Of a stretch of 64,000 nucleotides of DNA, positions 7,277-16,529 are shown in pieces (within the stretch, counting starts at the first letter, position 1; the number at the start of each line of letters is the position of its first letter). This DNA comes from DASWJZ01 sp963739005. Its GTDB lineage: Bacteria > Pseudomonadota > Alphaproteobacteria > Rhizobiales > Afifellaceae. Under the pieces are notes generated by a model. It was not told the DNA's origin, did not search any database, and saw only the letters and a list, made by a program, of their open reading frames with translations. Made by a program: the position numbers and the translations under genes. The stretch lies in the NCBI GenBank assembly GCA_963739005.1, contig CAVTYQ010000004.1:434001-498000 (forward strand), given 5' to 3'.

Positions 7277-9760
7277 TCAGGCGCTGGCGCGGTTCCGCCA
7301 AGCATTGCCGCTGGCGTTGGCGGCAAGGGTATCGAGATGCGCGCGGAACTCCTCCTCCGGCATCGGCCGGCCGAACAGAAATCCCTGGAAGGCGTGGCAG
7401 CCGAATTGCCTGAGCAGCATGGCCTGCAGTTCCGTCTCCACACCCTCGGCGATGACGGAGATCTTCAAACTGCGCGCCATGTTCAAGATCGCCTGTACGA
7501 TCTGGCGATCGCTTTCGTCGCTTTCGATGTCGCGGACGAAGGAGCGGTCGATTTTCAGCGTGTCGATGGGCAGCCGCTTCAGATAGGAGAGCGACGAATA
7601 CCCGGTGCCGAAATCGTCGAGCGCGAAATGCACGCCGAGCGCCTGTAGCCGCTGGGTCACGGCGTTAACTGCTTCGAAATTGTCGAGCATGGCGTACTCG
7701 GTCAGCTCCAGCGTCAGCCGATCCGGTCGCGCCCCCGACTGCGCCAGCGCGTTCTCCACGACATCGGCGAATTCGATGCGGTTCATTTCGCGCGCGCTGA
7801 CGTTGACCGCGAGCGTCAGGTCGCGCGCCAGCGGATCGGCTTCCCATTCCTTTAGCGTGACGCAGGTCGATTTCAGCACCCAGTGATCGATCAGGTCCAT
7901 GAAGCCGCTGCGTTCCGCGATCGGGATGAACTCGCCGGCCGAAATAAGGCCGCGCTCGGGATGGTTCCATCTGAGCAGGGCTTCGGCCCCGAGGCATCGG
8001 CCGAGCCCGCTGACGATCGGCTGATAGTGGAGGAGCAGGCTGCCTTCCTCGGGAGCGCGGCGCAACTCGGAAGTGATGGCGAGCCGATCGCCGACTGCGA
8101 TCTGCATACGCTCCTCGAAGAACCGCAGCGTGCCGCGCCCGGCCGCCTTTGCCTCGTACATGGCAAGGTCGGCATGCTTGAGCACGGCATCGGCGTCGTG
8201 ATCGTTGGCGGAGAACACCACCGCCCCGATGCTCGCGGTCGTCTGGAACGTGTCGTCGGCGATGCGAAACGGCTGGTCGATGGCGGCGAGGATGCTCTCG
8301 CCGATGTTGCGCGCCCGCGTCTCGACCTCATCGACGGAGTCGCCCGGCGGCTCGATCTGGACGACGAACTCGTCGCCGCCGAGTCGGGCCACGATAGAGC
8401 CGGGGCCGACGCAGGCGCTGATCCGGCCGGCGATCTCGCACAGGAGCAGGTCGCCGACGTGATGGCCCTTGGTGTCGTTCAGCACCTTGAAATGATCGAG
8501 GTCCACGAACAGCAGCGCTCGCGGGCATTCTCGATCGGCGTTGAACGCCAGGATACGATGCAGGCGATTGTTCAGGAACACGCGATTCGGCAGATGCGTC
8601 AGCGTATCGAAATACGCAAGCTCATAGATCTTCGCTTCCGAGCGCTTCTTCTCCGAGGCGTCGACGATGTAGCCGTGCCAGAGCGTGGAGCCGTCGGGCT
8701 CGCGCTCGGGAACGGAATGCGCGAGCACCCATTTCTCCGTCCCGTTCGGCAGCCGCATGCGGTACTCGCATTGCAACGGCGTCATCGTATCGCGGGAATG
8801 CAGGACCGCCTGCGTGACGCGGTCGAAATCGTCGGGGTGAATGAGGTTGCGATAGGCGGTTGAATCCTCCGCGACCTCTTCGGGGGAGAGCCCCAGCATG
8901 TGGTAGAGCCCGATGCTCGCGTAAGGCATCGAGGTCTTTCCGTCCGCCGTCATGCGGTTCTGATAGAGACACCCGGACATGATCGACGCGATCTTGTCAT
9001 AGCGGTCCTGCAACTTAAGCCGGTGCATCGTCTCCGTGACTTCGCGGACATTTCCCTCGTAGTAGAGCGGCTCTCCGGACTTGCGGTCGCGCACCAGGCG
9101 TACGCTCTCCTCGATCCAGATCCGCTCGCGGGTCTTATGCCTGTAGACCTCGGAGACGACGTTGATCACCCGGCCCTTCTCCAGGAGCGCTTGGTGAATT
9201 TCGGCGCGGCGGTTCGGATCGACGTACCATTCGCTGGCGATGTCGTCGCAGCAAGAGATGAGCTCCGCTTCCGTCTCGTAGCCGTTCAGCCTGACCAGCG
9301 CCGGATTGGCGCTGACCATTCTGCCGTCAAGCGTGGAGCGGAACACGCCCTCGCTGATGCCCTCGTAAAGGTCGCGGAAGCTCCGCTCCGAACGTCGCGC
9401 CGCGACCAGGGCGCCGTGACGATCATAGGCGAGCAGCGCGCAGCCGAGCGCGACCGCAGCGAATGCGGCGAGCAGCCATCCCTGCATCCACGCGCTGCCG
9501 AGCACGACCGGAAATGCCCTGACGTCAAGCGCGACCAGGCGCACGAAAGGCACGAAGGCGAGCGCGAGAAGCAATGCGCAACCGGCCGCACCGAGACGCA
9601 CGCGAGCGGAAGCAGACACGCGCGCGACCGCCGACCGCGCATCCGCCGCGCTGGCAGACGATCCGTCGGCGCTCGACCGTGTCCGTATTGTCTCTTCTCT
9701 CTTGGTAGTTGCGATGGACTGTTGGATGCTCACAGCCTTGTCTTTCCAATCCGCCGACAA
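7277..9760 (-). CDS. Membrane PAS-PAS-GGDEF-EAL cyclic-di-GMP protein
   Basis: An 827-residue bifunctional c-di-GMP signalling protein. Two membrane helices lie near residues 54-77 and 91-112, two PAS domains cover roughly 125-245 and 255-372 (the second with its PAC-like EKWVLAHSVPERE), GGDEF covers about 378-545 and EAL about 555-805. The cyclase motif is intact (GGDEF, 461-465) without a visible RxxD inhibitory site. The phosphodiesterase residues are also present: EAL at 593-595, ELTE at 685-688, DDFG at 715-718 and Lys736. The protein could make or degrade c-di-GMP depending on the PAS input. The start gives a Ser/Ala-rich cytoplasmic leader. It is transcribed divergently from uvrB. Confidence 0.95.
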   Translation of the reverse strand: MSADWKDKAVSIQQSIATTKREETIRTRSSADGSSASAADARSAVARVSASARVRLGAAGCALLLALAFVPFVRLVALDVRAFPVVLGSAWMQGWLLAAFAAVALGCALLAYDRHGALVAARRSERSFRDLYEGISEGVFRSTLDGRMVSANPALVRLNGYETEAELISCCDDIASEWYVDPNRRAEIHQALLEKGRVINVVSEVYRHKTRERIWIEESVRLVRDRKSGEPLYYEGNVREVTETMHRLKLQDRYDKIASIMSGCLYQNRMTADGKTSMPYASIGLYHMLGLSPEEVAEDSTAYRNLIHPDDFDRVTQAVLHSRDTMTPLQCEYRMRLPNGTEKWVLAHSVPEREPDGSTLWHGYIVDASEKKRSEAKIYELAYFDTLTHLPNRVFLNNRLHRILAFNADRECPRALLFVDLDHFKVLNDTKGHHVGDLLLCEIAGRISACVGPGSIVARLGGDEFVVQIEPPGDSVDEVETRARNIGESILAAIDQPFRIADDTFQTTASIGAVVFSANDHDADAVLKHADLAMYEAKAAGRGTLRFFEERMQIAVGDRLAITSELRRAPEEGSLLLHYQPIVSGLGRCLGAEALLRWNHPERGLISAGEFIPIAERSGFMDLIDHWVLKSTCVTLKEWEADPLARDLTLAVNVSAREMNRIEFADVVENALAQSGARPDRLTLELTEYAMLDNFEAVNAVTQRLQALGVHFALDDFGTGYSSLSYLKRLPIDTLKIDRSFVRDIESDESDRQIVQAILNMARSLKISVIAEGVETELQAMLLRQFGCHAFQGFLFGRPMPEEEFRAHLDTLAANASGNAWRNRASA

Positions 9761-10004
9761 CGGTTGCAGGAAATTGAAAAGAGAGCCTTAATTCCCTGAG
9801 AAAATTGCCGTTTCGTCGCACACGTTTCGCGTGAGTTTGTATGTCATTTGCTACAGGAGGTCGCGAAACTTTCCACGTTCAGGATGCAACCATGAGGTGG
9901 CAAAAGACTCCCCGGCGCAGCGGCCGGCGGGGATTGTCAGGAGGCTGCGGCTTGGGCGGGCGGACGCTCTCGCCATTTCACGCGGCGCGTACCATATTGC
10001 GCCG

Positions 10005-12845
10005 ATGCCCCGAAAACGCTCCAATTCCACGCGGCCGAACAGCCCGGACGACCGTCGCGTAGAAGGATTTTCCGAAGCCCCGCAGGCTCGTCTCGACGGC
10101 CGTCCGCTGCCCGACGGTGCGCCGACGGGGCCAATCTCGGCATGGGCCGACGCGATCTCCGCCGACACCGAGGCGAAGCCGAAGCGGCGCGTGAAGGGGC
10201 GCGGCGATCCGACCCTTTCCGACCGCTCCATCCCCTTGAAGCCGGCGAAGGAAAAGCCGCTGACGACCGCTCGCGGCACGTCGATGGGCGGGCGCGCCAC
10301 GGCGCGCGAGCGCGCTGGCGCCGGGCTGATGCCGGTCTCGGGGCTCGACGTGACGCTGGAGGACGCGGAATCGCGTCCGCAAGGCGCCGTCACCGCGACG
10401 GTCGAAGCGTTGTCGGACCTGATCGAGAAGGGCCGGCCGGAATTCCGCGACCACACCTGGGTGCCGCACCGCCCGCCGCGGCCGGAGAAGAGCGAGGGCG
10501 GCGTCCCGCTCAGGATCGTCTCGGAATTCGAGCCGAAGGGCGACCAGCCTGGCGCCATCGAAGAGCTGGTGAAGGGCATTTCGGAAGCCGGCGAGAACAT
10601 GCAGGTGCTGCTCGGCGTCACCGGCAGCGGCAAGACGTTCACCATGGCGAAGGTGATCGAGGCGACGCAGCGCCCGGCACTGATCCTGGCGCCGAACAAG
10701 ACGCTCGCCGCGCAGCTCTATGGGGAGTTCAAATCGTTCTTCCCGGAGAACGCGGTCGAGTATTTCGTCTCCTACTACGACTACTATCAGCCCGAGGCCT
10801 ATGTGCCTCGGACGGATACGTACATCGAGAAGGAATCGTCGATCAACGAGCAGATCGATCGCATGCGCCATTCCGCGACGCGCACGCTGCTCGAACGCGA
10901 CGACGCGGTAATTGTTGCTTCTGTTTCATGTATTTACGGCATCGGCTCGGTCGAGACCTACACGGCGATGACCTTCGGCCTGGAGATCGGACTTGCCATC
11001 GACCTGCGCCAGGTCGTCGCCGACCTGGTGGCGCTGCAGTACAAGCGCACCGACATGAATTTCATCCGCGGCTCGTTCCGCCTGCGCGGCGATACGCTGG
11101 AGCTTTTCCCCGCGCACTTGGAAGATCGCGCCTGGCGCGTCTCCTTCTTCGGCGACGAGATCGAATCGATCCAGGAGTTCGATCCGCTGACCGGCCAGAA
11201 GACCGGCGATCTGAAGGCCGTGAAAATCTACGCCAACTCGCACTACGTGACGCCGAAGCCGACGCTCGCGCAGGCGACGAAGAGCATCCGCGAAGAGCTG
11301 AGATGGCGGCTCGAGGAGCTGGAGAAGGCGGGTCGGCTGCTTGAGGCGCAACGGCTCGCGCAGCGCTGCCAGTTCGATATCGAGATGATCGAGGCGACCG
11401 GCTCGTGCGCCGGCATCGAGAACTATTCGCGCTACCTGACCGGCCGCAAGCCGGGCGAGCCGCCGCCGACGCTTTTCGAATATCTCCCCGACAACGCGCT
11501 CGTCTTCGTCGACGAGAGCCACGTCACCATCCCGCAGATCGGCGGCATGTATCGCGGCGACTTCCGCCGCAAGGCGACGCTGGCTGAATACGGCTTCCGC
11601 CTGCCGTCGTGCATGGACAACCGTCCGCTCCGCTTCGAGGAGTGGAATCTGATGCGCCCGCAGACGGTCTGCGTCTCGGCGACGCCGGGCGGCTGGGAGC
11701 TGAACCAGACCGGTGGAATCTTCGCCGAGCAGGTGATCCGCCCGACCGGGCTGATCGATCCGCCGGTCGAGATCAGGCCGGCGAAGAGCCAGGTCGACGA
11801 TCTGCTCGGCGAGGTGCGCGAGGTGGCGGCGAAGGGCTATCGCACGCTGGTCACCACGCTGACCAAGCGCATGGCCGAGGACCTGACCGAATATCTGCAC
11901 GAGCAGGGCGTGCGCGTGCGCTACATGCATTCCGACGTGGAGACGCTGGAGCGGATCGAGATCATCCGCGATCTGCGGCTCGGCGCATTCGATGTGCTGG
12001 TCGGCATCAACCTCCTGCGCGAAGGGCTCGACATTCCCGAATGCGCGCTGGTCGCCATCCTCGACGCGGACAAGGAGGGTTTTTTGCGCTCCGAGACGTC
12101 GCTGGTGCAGACGATCGGCCGCGCCGCGCGGAACGTCGACGGCAAGGTGATCCTTTACGCCGATAGCATCACCGGCTCGATGGAGCGGGCGATGGCGGAG
12201 ACGAACCGCCGGCGCGAGAAGCAGGTCGAGTACAACACCGCGAACGGCATCACGCCGGAGTCGATCAAGCGCTCGATCCACGACATTCTCGACAGCGTCT
12301 ACGAGCGCGACCACGTGCGCGTCGATACCGGCCTCGCCGACGAGGGCATGATCGGCCACAATTTCGAAGCGCACATGGCCGACCTGCAGAAGCGCATGCT
12401 CGAAGCCGCCGGCAACCTCGAGTTCGAGGAGGCCGGGCGCCTCCGCGACGAGATCAAGCGCCTGCGCGAGACCGAGCTCGCGATTTCCGACGATCCGCTG
12501 GCGCGCCAGAGCGAAGTGGAAGGAAGGGCGGGGGCGTTCTCAAGCGGCGGCCGACCCGGTGCACCGAAGGGGCGGCACGGAGGGGGAAAGGACGCAGGCG
12601 CGGCCTCCGGCCGGATCAGCGGCCCCGCCGGTCTTTCCTTCCGCAGCCTCGCGCGCAAGAACTCGCTCGACGAGATGACCGTCGGCCGAACCGAAATTCC
12701 GATGGGCGGCCTGCGCCCGCCCAAGCCGGAGGACGCGCCCGGCGCGACATCGCGTGAAAAGATCGGCACGGGGTCTTACGAGGACCCGCAAGAAGAGCGT
12801 CGTCGCAAGGGGCGGTCGAAGAAGAGCGGAAGGCCCGGACGGTAG
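10005..12845 (+). CDS. uvrB: Excinuclease ABC subunit B
   Basis: A 946-residue UvrB, the damage-verifying helicase-like subunit of nucleotide excision repair. The Walker A motif GVTGSGKTF, the beta-hairpin region (YYDYYQPEAYVP), the DESH box, later helicase motifs (INLLREGLDIPE and QTIGRAARN) and the C-terminal UVR motif (LEFEEAGRLRDEIKRLR) are all visible. It has about 170 extra N-terminal residues before EFEPKGDQPGAI and a roughly 110-residue C-terminal tail, so it is well over the usual 670-700; such extensions occur in alphaproteobacteria. The ATG at 10005 (MPRKRSNSTRPNS) was preferred over an in-frame start 58 codons upstream. I saw no GAAC-N7-GAAC SOS box upstream. Confidence 0.96.
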   Translation: MPRKRSNSTRPNSPDDRRVEGFSEAPQARLDGRPLPDGAPTGPISAWADAISADTEAKPKRRVKGRGDPTLSDRSIPLKPAKEKPLTTARGTSMGGRATARERAGAGLMPVSGLDVTLEDAESRPQGAVTATVEALSDLIEKGRPEFRDHTWVPHRPPRPEKSEGGVPLRIVSEFEPKGDQPGAIEELVKGISEAGENMQVLLGVTGSGKTFTMAKVIEATQRPALILAPNKTLAAQLYGEFKSFFPENAVEYFVSYYDYYQPEAYVPRTDTYIEKESSINEQIDRMRHSATRTLLERDDAVIVASVSCIYGIGSVETYTAMTFGLEIGLAIDLRQVVADLVALQYKRTDMNFIRGSFRLRGDTLELFPAHLEDRAWRVSFFGDEIESIQEFDPLTGQKTGDLKAVKIYANSHYVTPKPTLAQATKSIREELRWRLEELEKAGRLLEAQRLAQRCQFDIEMIEATGSCAGIENYSRYLTGRKPGEPPPTLFEYLPDNALVFVDESHVTIPQIGGMYRGDFRRKATLAEYGFRLPSCMDNRPLRFEEWNLMRPQTVCVSATPGGWELNQTGGIFAEQVIRPTGLIDPPVEIRPAKSQVDDLLGEVREVAAKGYRTLVTTLTKRMAEDLTEYLHEQGVRVRYMHSDVETLERIEIIRDLRLGAFDVLVGINLLREGLDIPECALVAILDADKEGFLRSETSLVQTIGRAARNVDGKVILYADSITGSMERAMAETNRRREKQVEYNTANGITPESIKRSIHDILDSVYERDHVRVDTGLADEGMIGHNFEAHMADLQKRMLEAAGNLEFEEAGRLRDEIKRLRETELAISDDPLARQSEVEGRAGAFSSGGRPGAPKGRHGGGKDAGAASGRISGPAGLSFRSLARKNSLDEMTVGRTEIPMGGLRPPKPEDAPGATSREKIGTGSYEDPQEERRRKGRSKKSGRPGR

Positions 12846-12863
12846 CGAGTTCCCACTGCCGCG

Positions 12864-12925
12864 TATGATATGAAACGTCGGATATAAACTTGACATATCC
12901 GACGTTTCATATCATATAGCCGTGC
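12864..12925 (+). promoter_or_regulatory. Palindromic promoter-operator of the AbiE module
   Basis: A perfect 22-base inverted repeat, arms 12864-12885 and 12895-12916, with a 9-base spacer, immediately precedes the antitoxin gene. A consensus -35 element TTGACA (12890-12895) lies at the centre, and a -10-like CATATA (12913-12918) follows after 17 bases, inside the right arm. The implied transcription start falls at or next to the ATG at 12926, so the mRNA would be leaderless; indeed no Shine-Dalgarno sequence precedes the ATG. AbiEi antitoxins are known to repress their own promoters through inverted repeats, so this is the likely autoregulatory site. Confidence 0.8.
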
Positions 12926-13570
12926 ATGAATAGTGAAACCGCGACGCAACAAGACCAGGCGATTTCCCTGCTCCACAACCGGGGCATCATGCGCCTGTCA
13001 GAGTTCACCAAAGCCGGTGTTACGGCGGCCACCGTGTCGCGCATGATGGAGAAGGGGCTCGTCACCCGGCTTGGCCGCGGCCTCTACCAGCTTCCCGATG
13101 CCGGCTTCGACATCAACCACTCGCTCGCCGAGGCCGCCAAGCTCGTGCCCAAGGGCACCGTTTGCCTCGTCTCGGCGCTTGCCTACCACGAACTCACCGA
13201 CACCATCCCCTCGCGCGTCTGGCTGGCGATCGGCTCAAAAGACCGGCGGCCCCGCCTCACCAGCCCGCCGCTTCAAGTCGTCCGCTTTGGCCCCAAGGTG
13301 CTTGGCTCCGGTATCGACGAGCACGTCATCGAGGGCGTGACGGTTCGCGTCTTCGATCCGGCGAAGACCGTCGTCGATCTCTTCCGCTACCGGCAGAGCG
13401 CAGGCCGCCGCTACAAGCAAAGCCCCGGGCTCAACCTCGCACTAGAGGGACTGCGGGAGGCGCTCCGGACACGCAAGGCAACGCCGTCCGAGATCGCGCG
13501 CTACTCCGAGGAGGCGGGGATTTGGAAGATCGTCCGGCCCTATCTGGATGCGATCACCGCGAATGCCTAG
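12926..13570 (+). CDS. abiEi: AbiEi-family type IV antitoxin / autorepressor
   Basis: A 214-residue AbiEi-type antitoxin. The N-terminal winged helix-turn-helix is visible (ISLLHNRGIMRLSEFTKAGVTAATVSRMMEKGLVTRLGRGLYQL), followed by the C-terminal antitoxin domain (LVPKGTVCLVSALAYHELT, VFDPAKTVVDLFRYR). In characterised AbiE systems the protein both represses the operon and neutralises the nucleotidyltransferase toxin AbiEii. The stop overlaps the toxin start by 8 bases (ATGCCTAG), the usual translational coupling. Upstream lies the 22-base palindromic operator. The antitoxin appears intact although its partner toxin is frameshifted. Confidence 0.9.
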   Translation: MNSETATQQDQAISLLHNRGIMRLSEFTKAGVTAATVSRMMEKGLVTRLGRGLYQLPDAGFDINHSLAEAAKLVPKGTVCLVSALAYHELTDTIPSRVWLAIGSKDRRPRLTSPPLQVVRFGPKVLGSGIDEHVIEGVTVRVFDPAKTVVDLFRYRQSAGRRYKQSPGLNLALEGLREALRTRKATPSEIARYSEEAGIWKIVRPYLDAITANA

Positions 13571-14440
13571 GGAAGTACGCAACATCGGCGCCTCGGTGCG
13601 CGCCCGCCTCCTGAATCTGTCCAAAGAGCGCAACCAGACTTTCGACCTCTGCTCACCCGCTACGTCCTTGAGCGGCTACTCTATCGCCTGAGCCTGACCG
13701 CGCACCGCCAGCGCTTTGTCTTGAAAGGCGCGATGCCGATCACGACTTGGTTCGACGATCCGTTTCGCCCGACGCGCGATGTTGACCTTTTGGGTTTCGG
13801 AGATACCGACCCCGATGCGATGCTCAGGGTGTTTCGCGAAGTGTGCCAGGTCGAAGCCGATGACGGCGTGCCGTTCGATTCCAGCAAGCTCGTCATCGAT
13901 CGCATCCGCGACGAATTGGAATATGACGGGTTGCGCCTTCGCACCGACGCCCTGATCGCGGGCGCGCGGGTGAGGGTGCTCGTCGATATCGGCTTTGGCG
14001 ATGCCGTCGTGCCGGCGGCGACGGAGCTGGAGTTGCCTGTGCTTCTCGATCTGCCGCGCCCGCGCCTGCAAGTCTATCCGCGCGATACGGTAATCGCCGA
14101 GAAGTTCCAGGCGATGGTCATGCTCGGCCGCGCCAACAGCCGCATGAAGGACCTCTACGATATCTGGGTGCTGTCGCGGAGCTACGAGTTCAAAGGCGAT
14201 AGCCTTGCACGCGCCATCGCCGCGACCTTCGCCCGCCGCAAGACCGCGATCCCGCTTGATCCGCCGGACGCGCTCACGCTCGCCTTTGCCGAGGATCCGG
14301 CAAAGCAGCACCAATGGGCGTCGTTTGCGGAAGGGATCGAACGCGAGCCCGTGCCACTCGCAGCCGTTGTCGATGATCTTGCCGCGTTCCTCATGCCACA
14401 TTCCGAGGCGGCGCTGGGGCTAATGGATCAACGAATATGA
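13563..14440 (+). pseudogene. abiEii: AbiEii-family nucleotidyltransferase toxin, frameshifted
   Basis: From the ATG at 13563 the frame reads MPREVRNIGASVRARLLNLS and on to NQTFD, then runs into a TGA at 13689. From 13649 the +1 frame restores the expected continuation LLTRYVLERLLYRLS and remains open to 14440. One base is therefore missing near 13647-13649. The downstream frame contains the nucleotidyltransferase signature (KGAMPITTW, RPTRDVDLLGFGD) and later conserved segments (YPRDTVIAEKFQAMV, GRANSRMKDLYDIW). If the lesion is real, full-length toxin is not made; an internal ATG at 13721 would lose the N-terminal helices. It may instead be an assembly indel. Intact AbiEii proteins transfer nucleotides to tRNA or similar targets. 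Confidence 0.85.
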
Positions 14441-14606
14441 GGGCGTGTCACTCCAGAGAGCCTCGAATTCGCTCTCGCCTCATTCGTGGCGCCACCGAAG
14501 AGCAAACCTTTCCGCATCCCAGCCCTGCGCTCGAAACGTCGCACTCGCGCGGAACGCTTTGCTGCCTTATGTCAGGGTTCCTGCTCTAATCCTCCCCGGA
14601 GCCTCC

Positions 14607-15734
14607 ATGACCTCGCATCTCTTCTCGCCGCTTTCGATCGGCGGCCTTGAATTCCGCAACCGCATCGCCGTCGCGCCGATGTGCCAGTATTCGGCCGCCG
14701 ACGGCTCGGCTACCGACTGGCATATGCAGCATTGGATGACGCTCGCAATGTCCGGCGCCGGGTCGGTGACGATCGAGGCGACGGCGGTGGAGCGGCGCGG
14801 GCGCATCACGCATGGTTGCCTAGGGCTCTATTCCGATGAGAACGAAGCGGCGGCAAAGCGCACGCTCGACGCGGCGAAGCGCGTCGCGCCGGATGGCACG
14901 CGCTTTGGCATCCAGCTCGCGCATGCCGGCCGCAAGGCCTCGAACCGGTTGCCATGGGAGGGTGGCGGGCCACTCAAGGCGAGTGAGGACCCGTGGCAGA
15001 CGATCGGACCCTCGCCGATTCCATTTGATGCGGGTTGGAACGTGCCGACGCCGCTTGACGCGAAAGGGATCGCTGAGCTCCTCGAGCACTTCGTCGCCGC
15101 TGCGAAGCGCGCAGAACGCGCCGGCTTCGACTTCGTCGAGCTGCACGGCGCGCACGGCTACCTGATGCACGAATTCCTTTCGCCGCTCTCCAACAAGCGC
15201 GAGGACGACTATGGCGGGCCGCTGCAGAACCGCATGCGGCTCATTCTCGAAGTCGCGCGCGCCGTGCGCGCCGCGCTGCCGAAGCGCATGGTCGTCGGCG
15301 CGCGGCTCTCGGCGAGCGAATGGACCGACGGCGGCTTCTCGCCCGACGAGGCGGTGGTCGTCGCGCGCGCTTTGAAGGAAGCCGGCGTCGACTACATCTG
15401 CGCCTCCTCCGGCGGCAATTTCGCCAAGGCGCAGATCCCGATGGGGCCGCTCTACCAGGTGCCCTTCGCGGAGAAGATCCGGCGCGAAGCGGGCATCGTC
15501 ACCCGCGCCGTCGGCATGATCACCGAGCCTGAAGAGGCCGACGCGATCGTCTCCGAAGGGAAGGCGGACATGGTGGCGCTCGCCCGCGCCGTCCTCGCCG
15601 ATCCGCGCTGGCCCTGGCGGGCGGCCGCGGCGCTTGGCCATGAATTCACGACGCCACCACAATACGCCCGCGCCGCGCCGACAATGACGAAGTGGGCCGC
15701 CCCGGCCGAGACCAAGCGGGCGAGCGCCGCATAA
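14607..15734 (+). CDS. NADH:flavin oxidoreductase, YqjM-like old yellow enzyme
   Basis: A 375-residue FMN ene-reductase of the YqjM/thermophilic-like class. The class-specific cysteine is at position 26 (APMCQYSA), the substrate-anion-binding pair at H180 and H183 (ELHGAHGYL) and the catalytic Tyr at 185. The FMN-binding C-terminus (GKADMVALARAVLADPRWPW) is present. Such enzymes reduce activated C=C bonds with NAD(P)H and often act on electrophilic xenobiotics; the native substrate is unknown. The start at 14607 matches the family N-terminus (MTSHLFSPLSIGGLEFRNRI). It stands alone after the toxin gene. Confidence 0.95.
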   Translation: MTSHLFSPLSIGGLEFRNRIAVAPMCQYSAADGSATDWHMQHWMTLAMSGAGSVTIEATAVERRGRITHGCLGLYSDENEAAAKRTLDAAKRVAPDGTRFGIQLAHAGRKASNRLPWEGGGPLKASEDPWQTIGPSPIPFDAGWNVPTPLDAKGIAELLEHFVAAAKRAERAGFDFVELHGAHGYLMHEFLSPLSNKREDDYGGPLQNRMRLILEVARAVRAALPKRMVVGARLSASEWTDGGFSPDEAVVVARALKEAGVDYICASSGGNFAKAQIPMGPLYQVPFAEKIRREAGIVTRAVGMITEPEEADAIVSEGKADMVALARAVLADPRWPWRAAAALGHEFTTPPQYARAAPTMTKWAAPAETKRASAA

Positions 15735-15798
15735 GAACAACACAAGGAACACGCCGCTTCGATCCTTTGTCGGGGCGGCTAATCGTCAATAAATCTTC

Positions 15799-15824
15799 GG
15801 AACGCCGCTTCTCTCGACTGCGTT
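15799..15824 (+). promoter_or_regulatory. EcfG-type general stress promoter
   Basis: GGAAC (15799-15803), a 17-base spacer and CGTT (15821-15824) match the alphaproteobacterial EcfG/RpoE2 consensus GGAAC-N16/17-CGTT exactly. It lies 36 bases upstream of the ATG of a small hydrophilic protein and points toward it. The match is exact over nine fixed positions and sits at the right distance. Activity is inferred. Confidence 0.75.
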
Positions 15825-15860
15825 CTTCCTTTGCAGCATTCCGCTGCGGAGGAGTAGAAG

Positions 15861-16043
15861 ATGAACAACAATCAGGGCGGACAGACCCGGCCGGGCCAAG
15901 GCAACGATCGAGACAAGCCGCAGAACCCAAATCAAGGCGGCCGCAGCGGTCAGAGCAGCCACAACGATCCGAAGCAGGCGCGGCCCGGCCAGCTTGGCCA
16001 GGATAACGAACGCAATCACGACAACGGAGAGCAGCGCCGCTAA
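15861..16043 (+). CDS. Small, hydrophilic, probably disordered stress protein
   Basis: A 60-residue protein built almost entirely of Asn, Gln, Gly, Arg, Asp and Pro, with no hydrophobic core, so it is probably intrinsically disordered. A strong Shine-Dalgarno sequence (GGAGGAG) precedes the ATG, and an exact EcfG-type promoter lies 36 bases upstream. The composition resembles the small hydrophilin-like proteins often found in general stress regulons. No specific family is recognised; a desiccation or osmotic-stress role is an inference. Confidence 0.75.
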   Translation: MNNNQGGQTRPGQGNDRDKPQNPNQGGRSGQSSHNDPKQARPGQLGQDNERNHDNGEQRR

Positions 16044-16193
16044 GCGAGAGCACCGGATTTCCAGCAGGCGGGGCCCAGGGCTCCGCCTTTTTCCTTTGTT
16101 CCAAAACCGCGCCGAATTCGCGTTGCCGGCGAAGTAAGCTATGCTTGTGGGCGCCCGCGCGCCGTTGACGCGCGGCCAAGGGGAGGAATCGAT

Positions 16194-16517
16194 ATGCCTT
16201 ACTACATGATCCAGGCTTCGTACAAGGAGAGCGCCGCCAAGGCTCTCGTCGCCAAACCGCAGGAACGCTCGGCGGTCGTCAAGAAGATGGTCGAGTCGCT
16301 CGGTGGCAAGCTCCACTCCTTCTTCCTCTCCTTCGGCGACTACGACGTCGTGGTCATCGCGGAGCTGCCGGGAAACGAGGCGGCAGTCGCGATGGGTCTT
16401 TCATCGGTCTCGGCCGGCGCGCTCAGCAAGTATCACACGACCGTGCTGCTCTCACCGAGCGAAGCGACCGGCGCGATGAAGAAGGCGAAGAAGGTCGCCT
16501 ACACCCCGCCGAAATAG
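16194..16517 (+). CDS. GYD domain-containing protein
   Basis: A 107-residue protein of the GYD superfamily (PF08734-like), a ferredoxin-like alpha/beta fold of unknown function. It begins MPYYMIQASYKESAAKALV and carries the diagnostic FGDYDVVVIAELP at about 46-58. The start is preceded by GGGGAGG. It is 12 bases upstream of the DUF72 gene and probably in one operon with it and the VOC gene. Confidence 0.9.
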   Translation: MPYYMIQASYKESAAKALVAKPQERSAVVKKMVESLGGKLHSFFLSFGDYDVVVIAELPGNEAAVAMGLSSVSAGALSKYHTTVLLSPSEATGAMKKAKKVAYTPPK

Positions 16518-16529
16518 GTAGCGGCGGCG

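Noticed and set aside
9761..10004. LexA-type SOS box (GAAC-N7-GAAC) upstream of uvrB
   Set aside because: No such pair found in the intergenic region.
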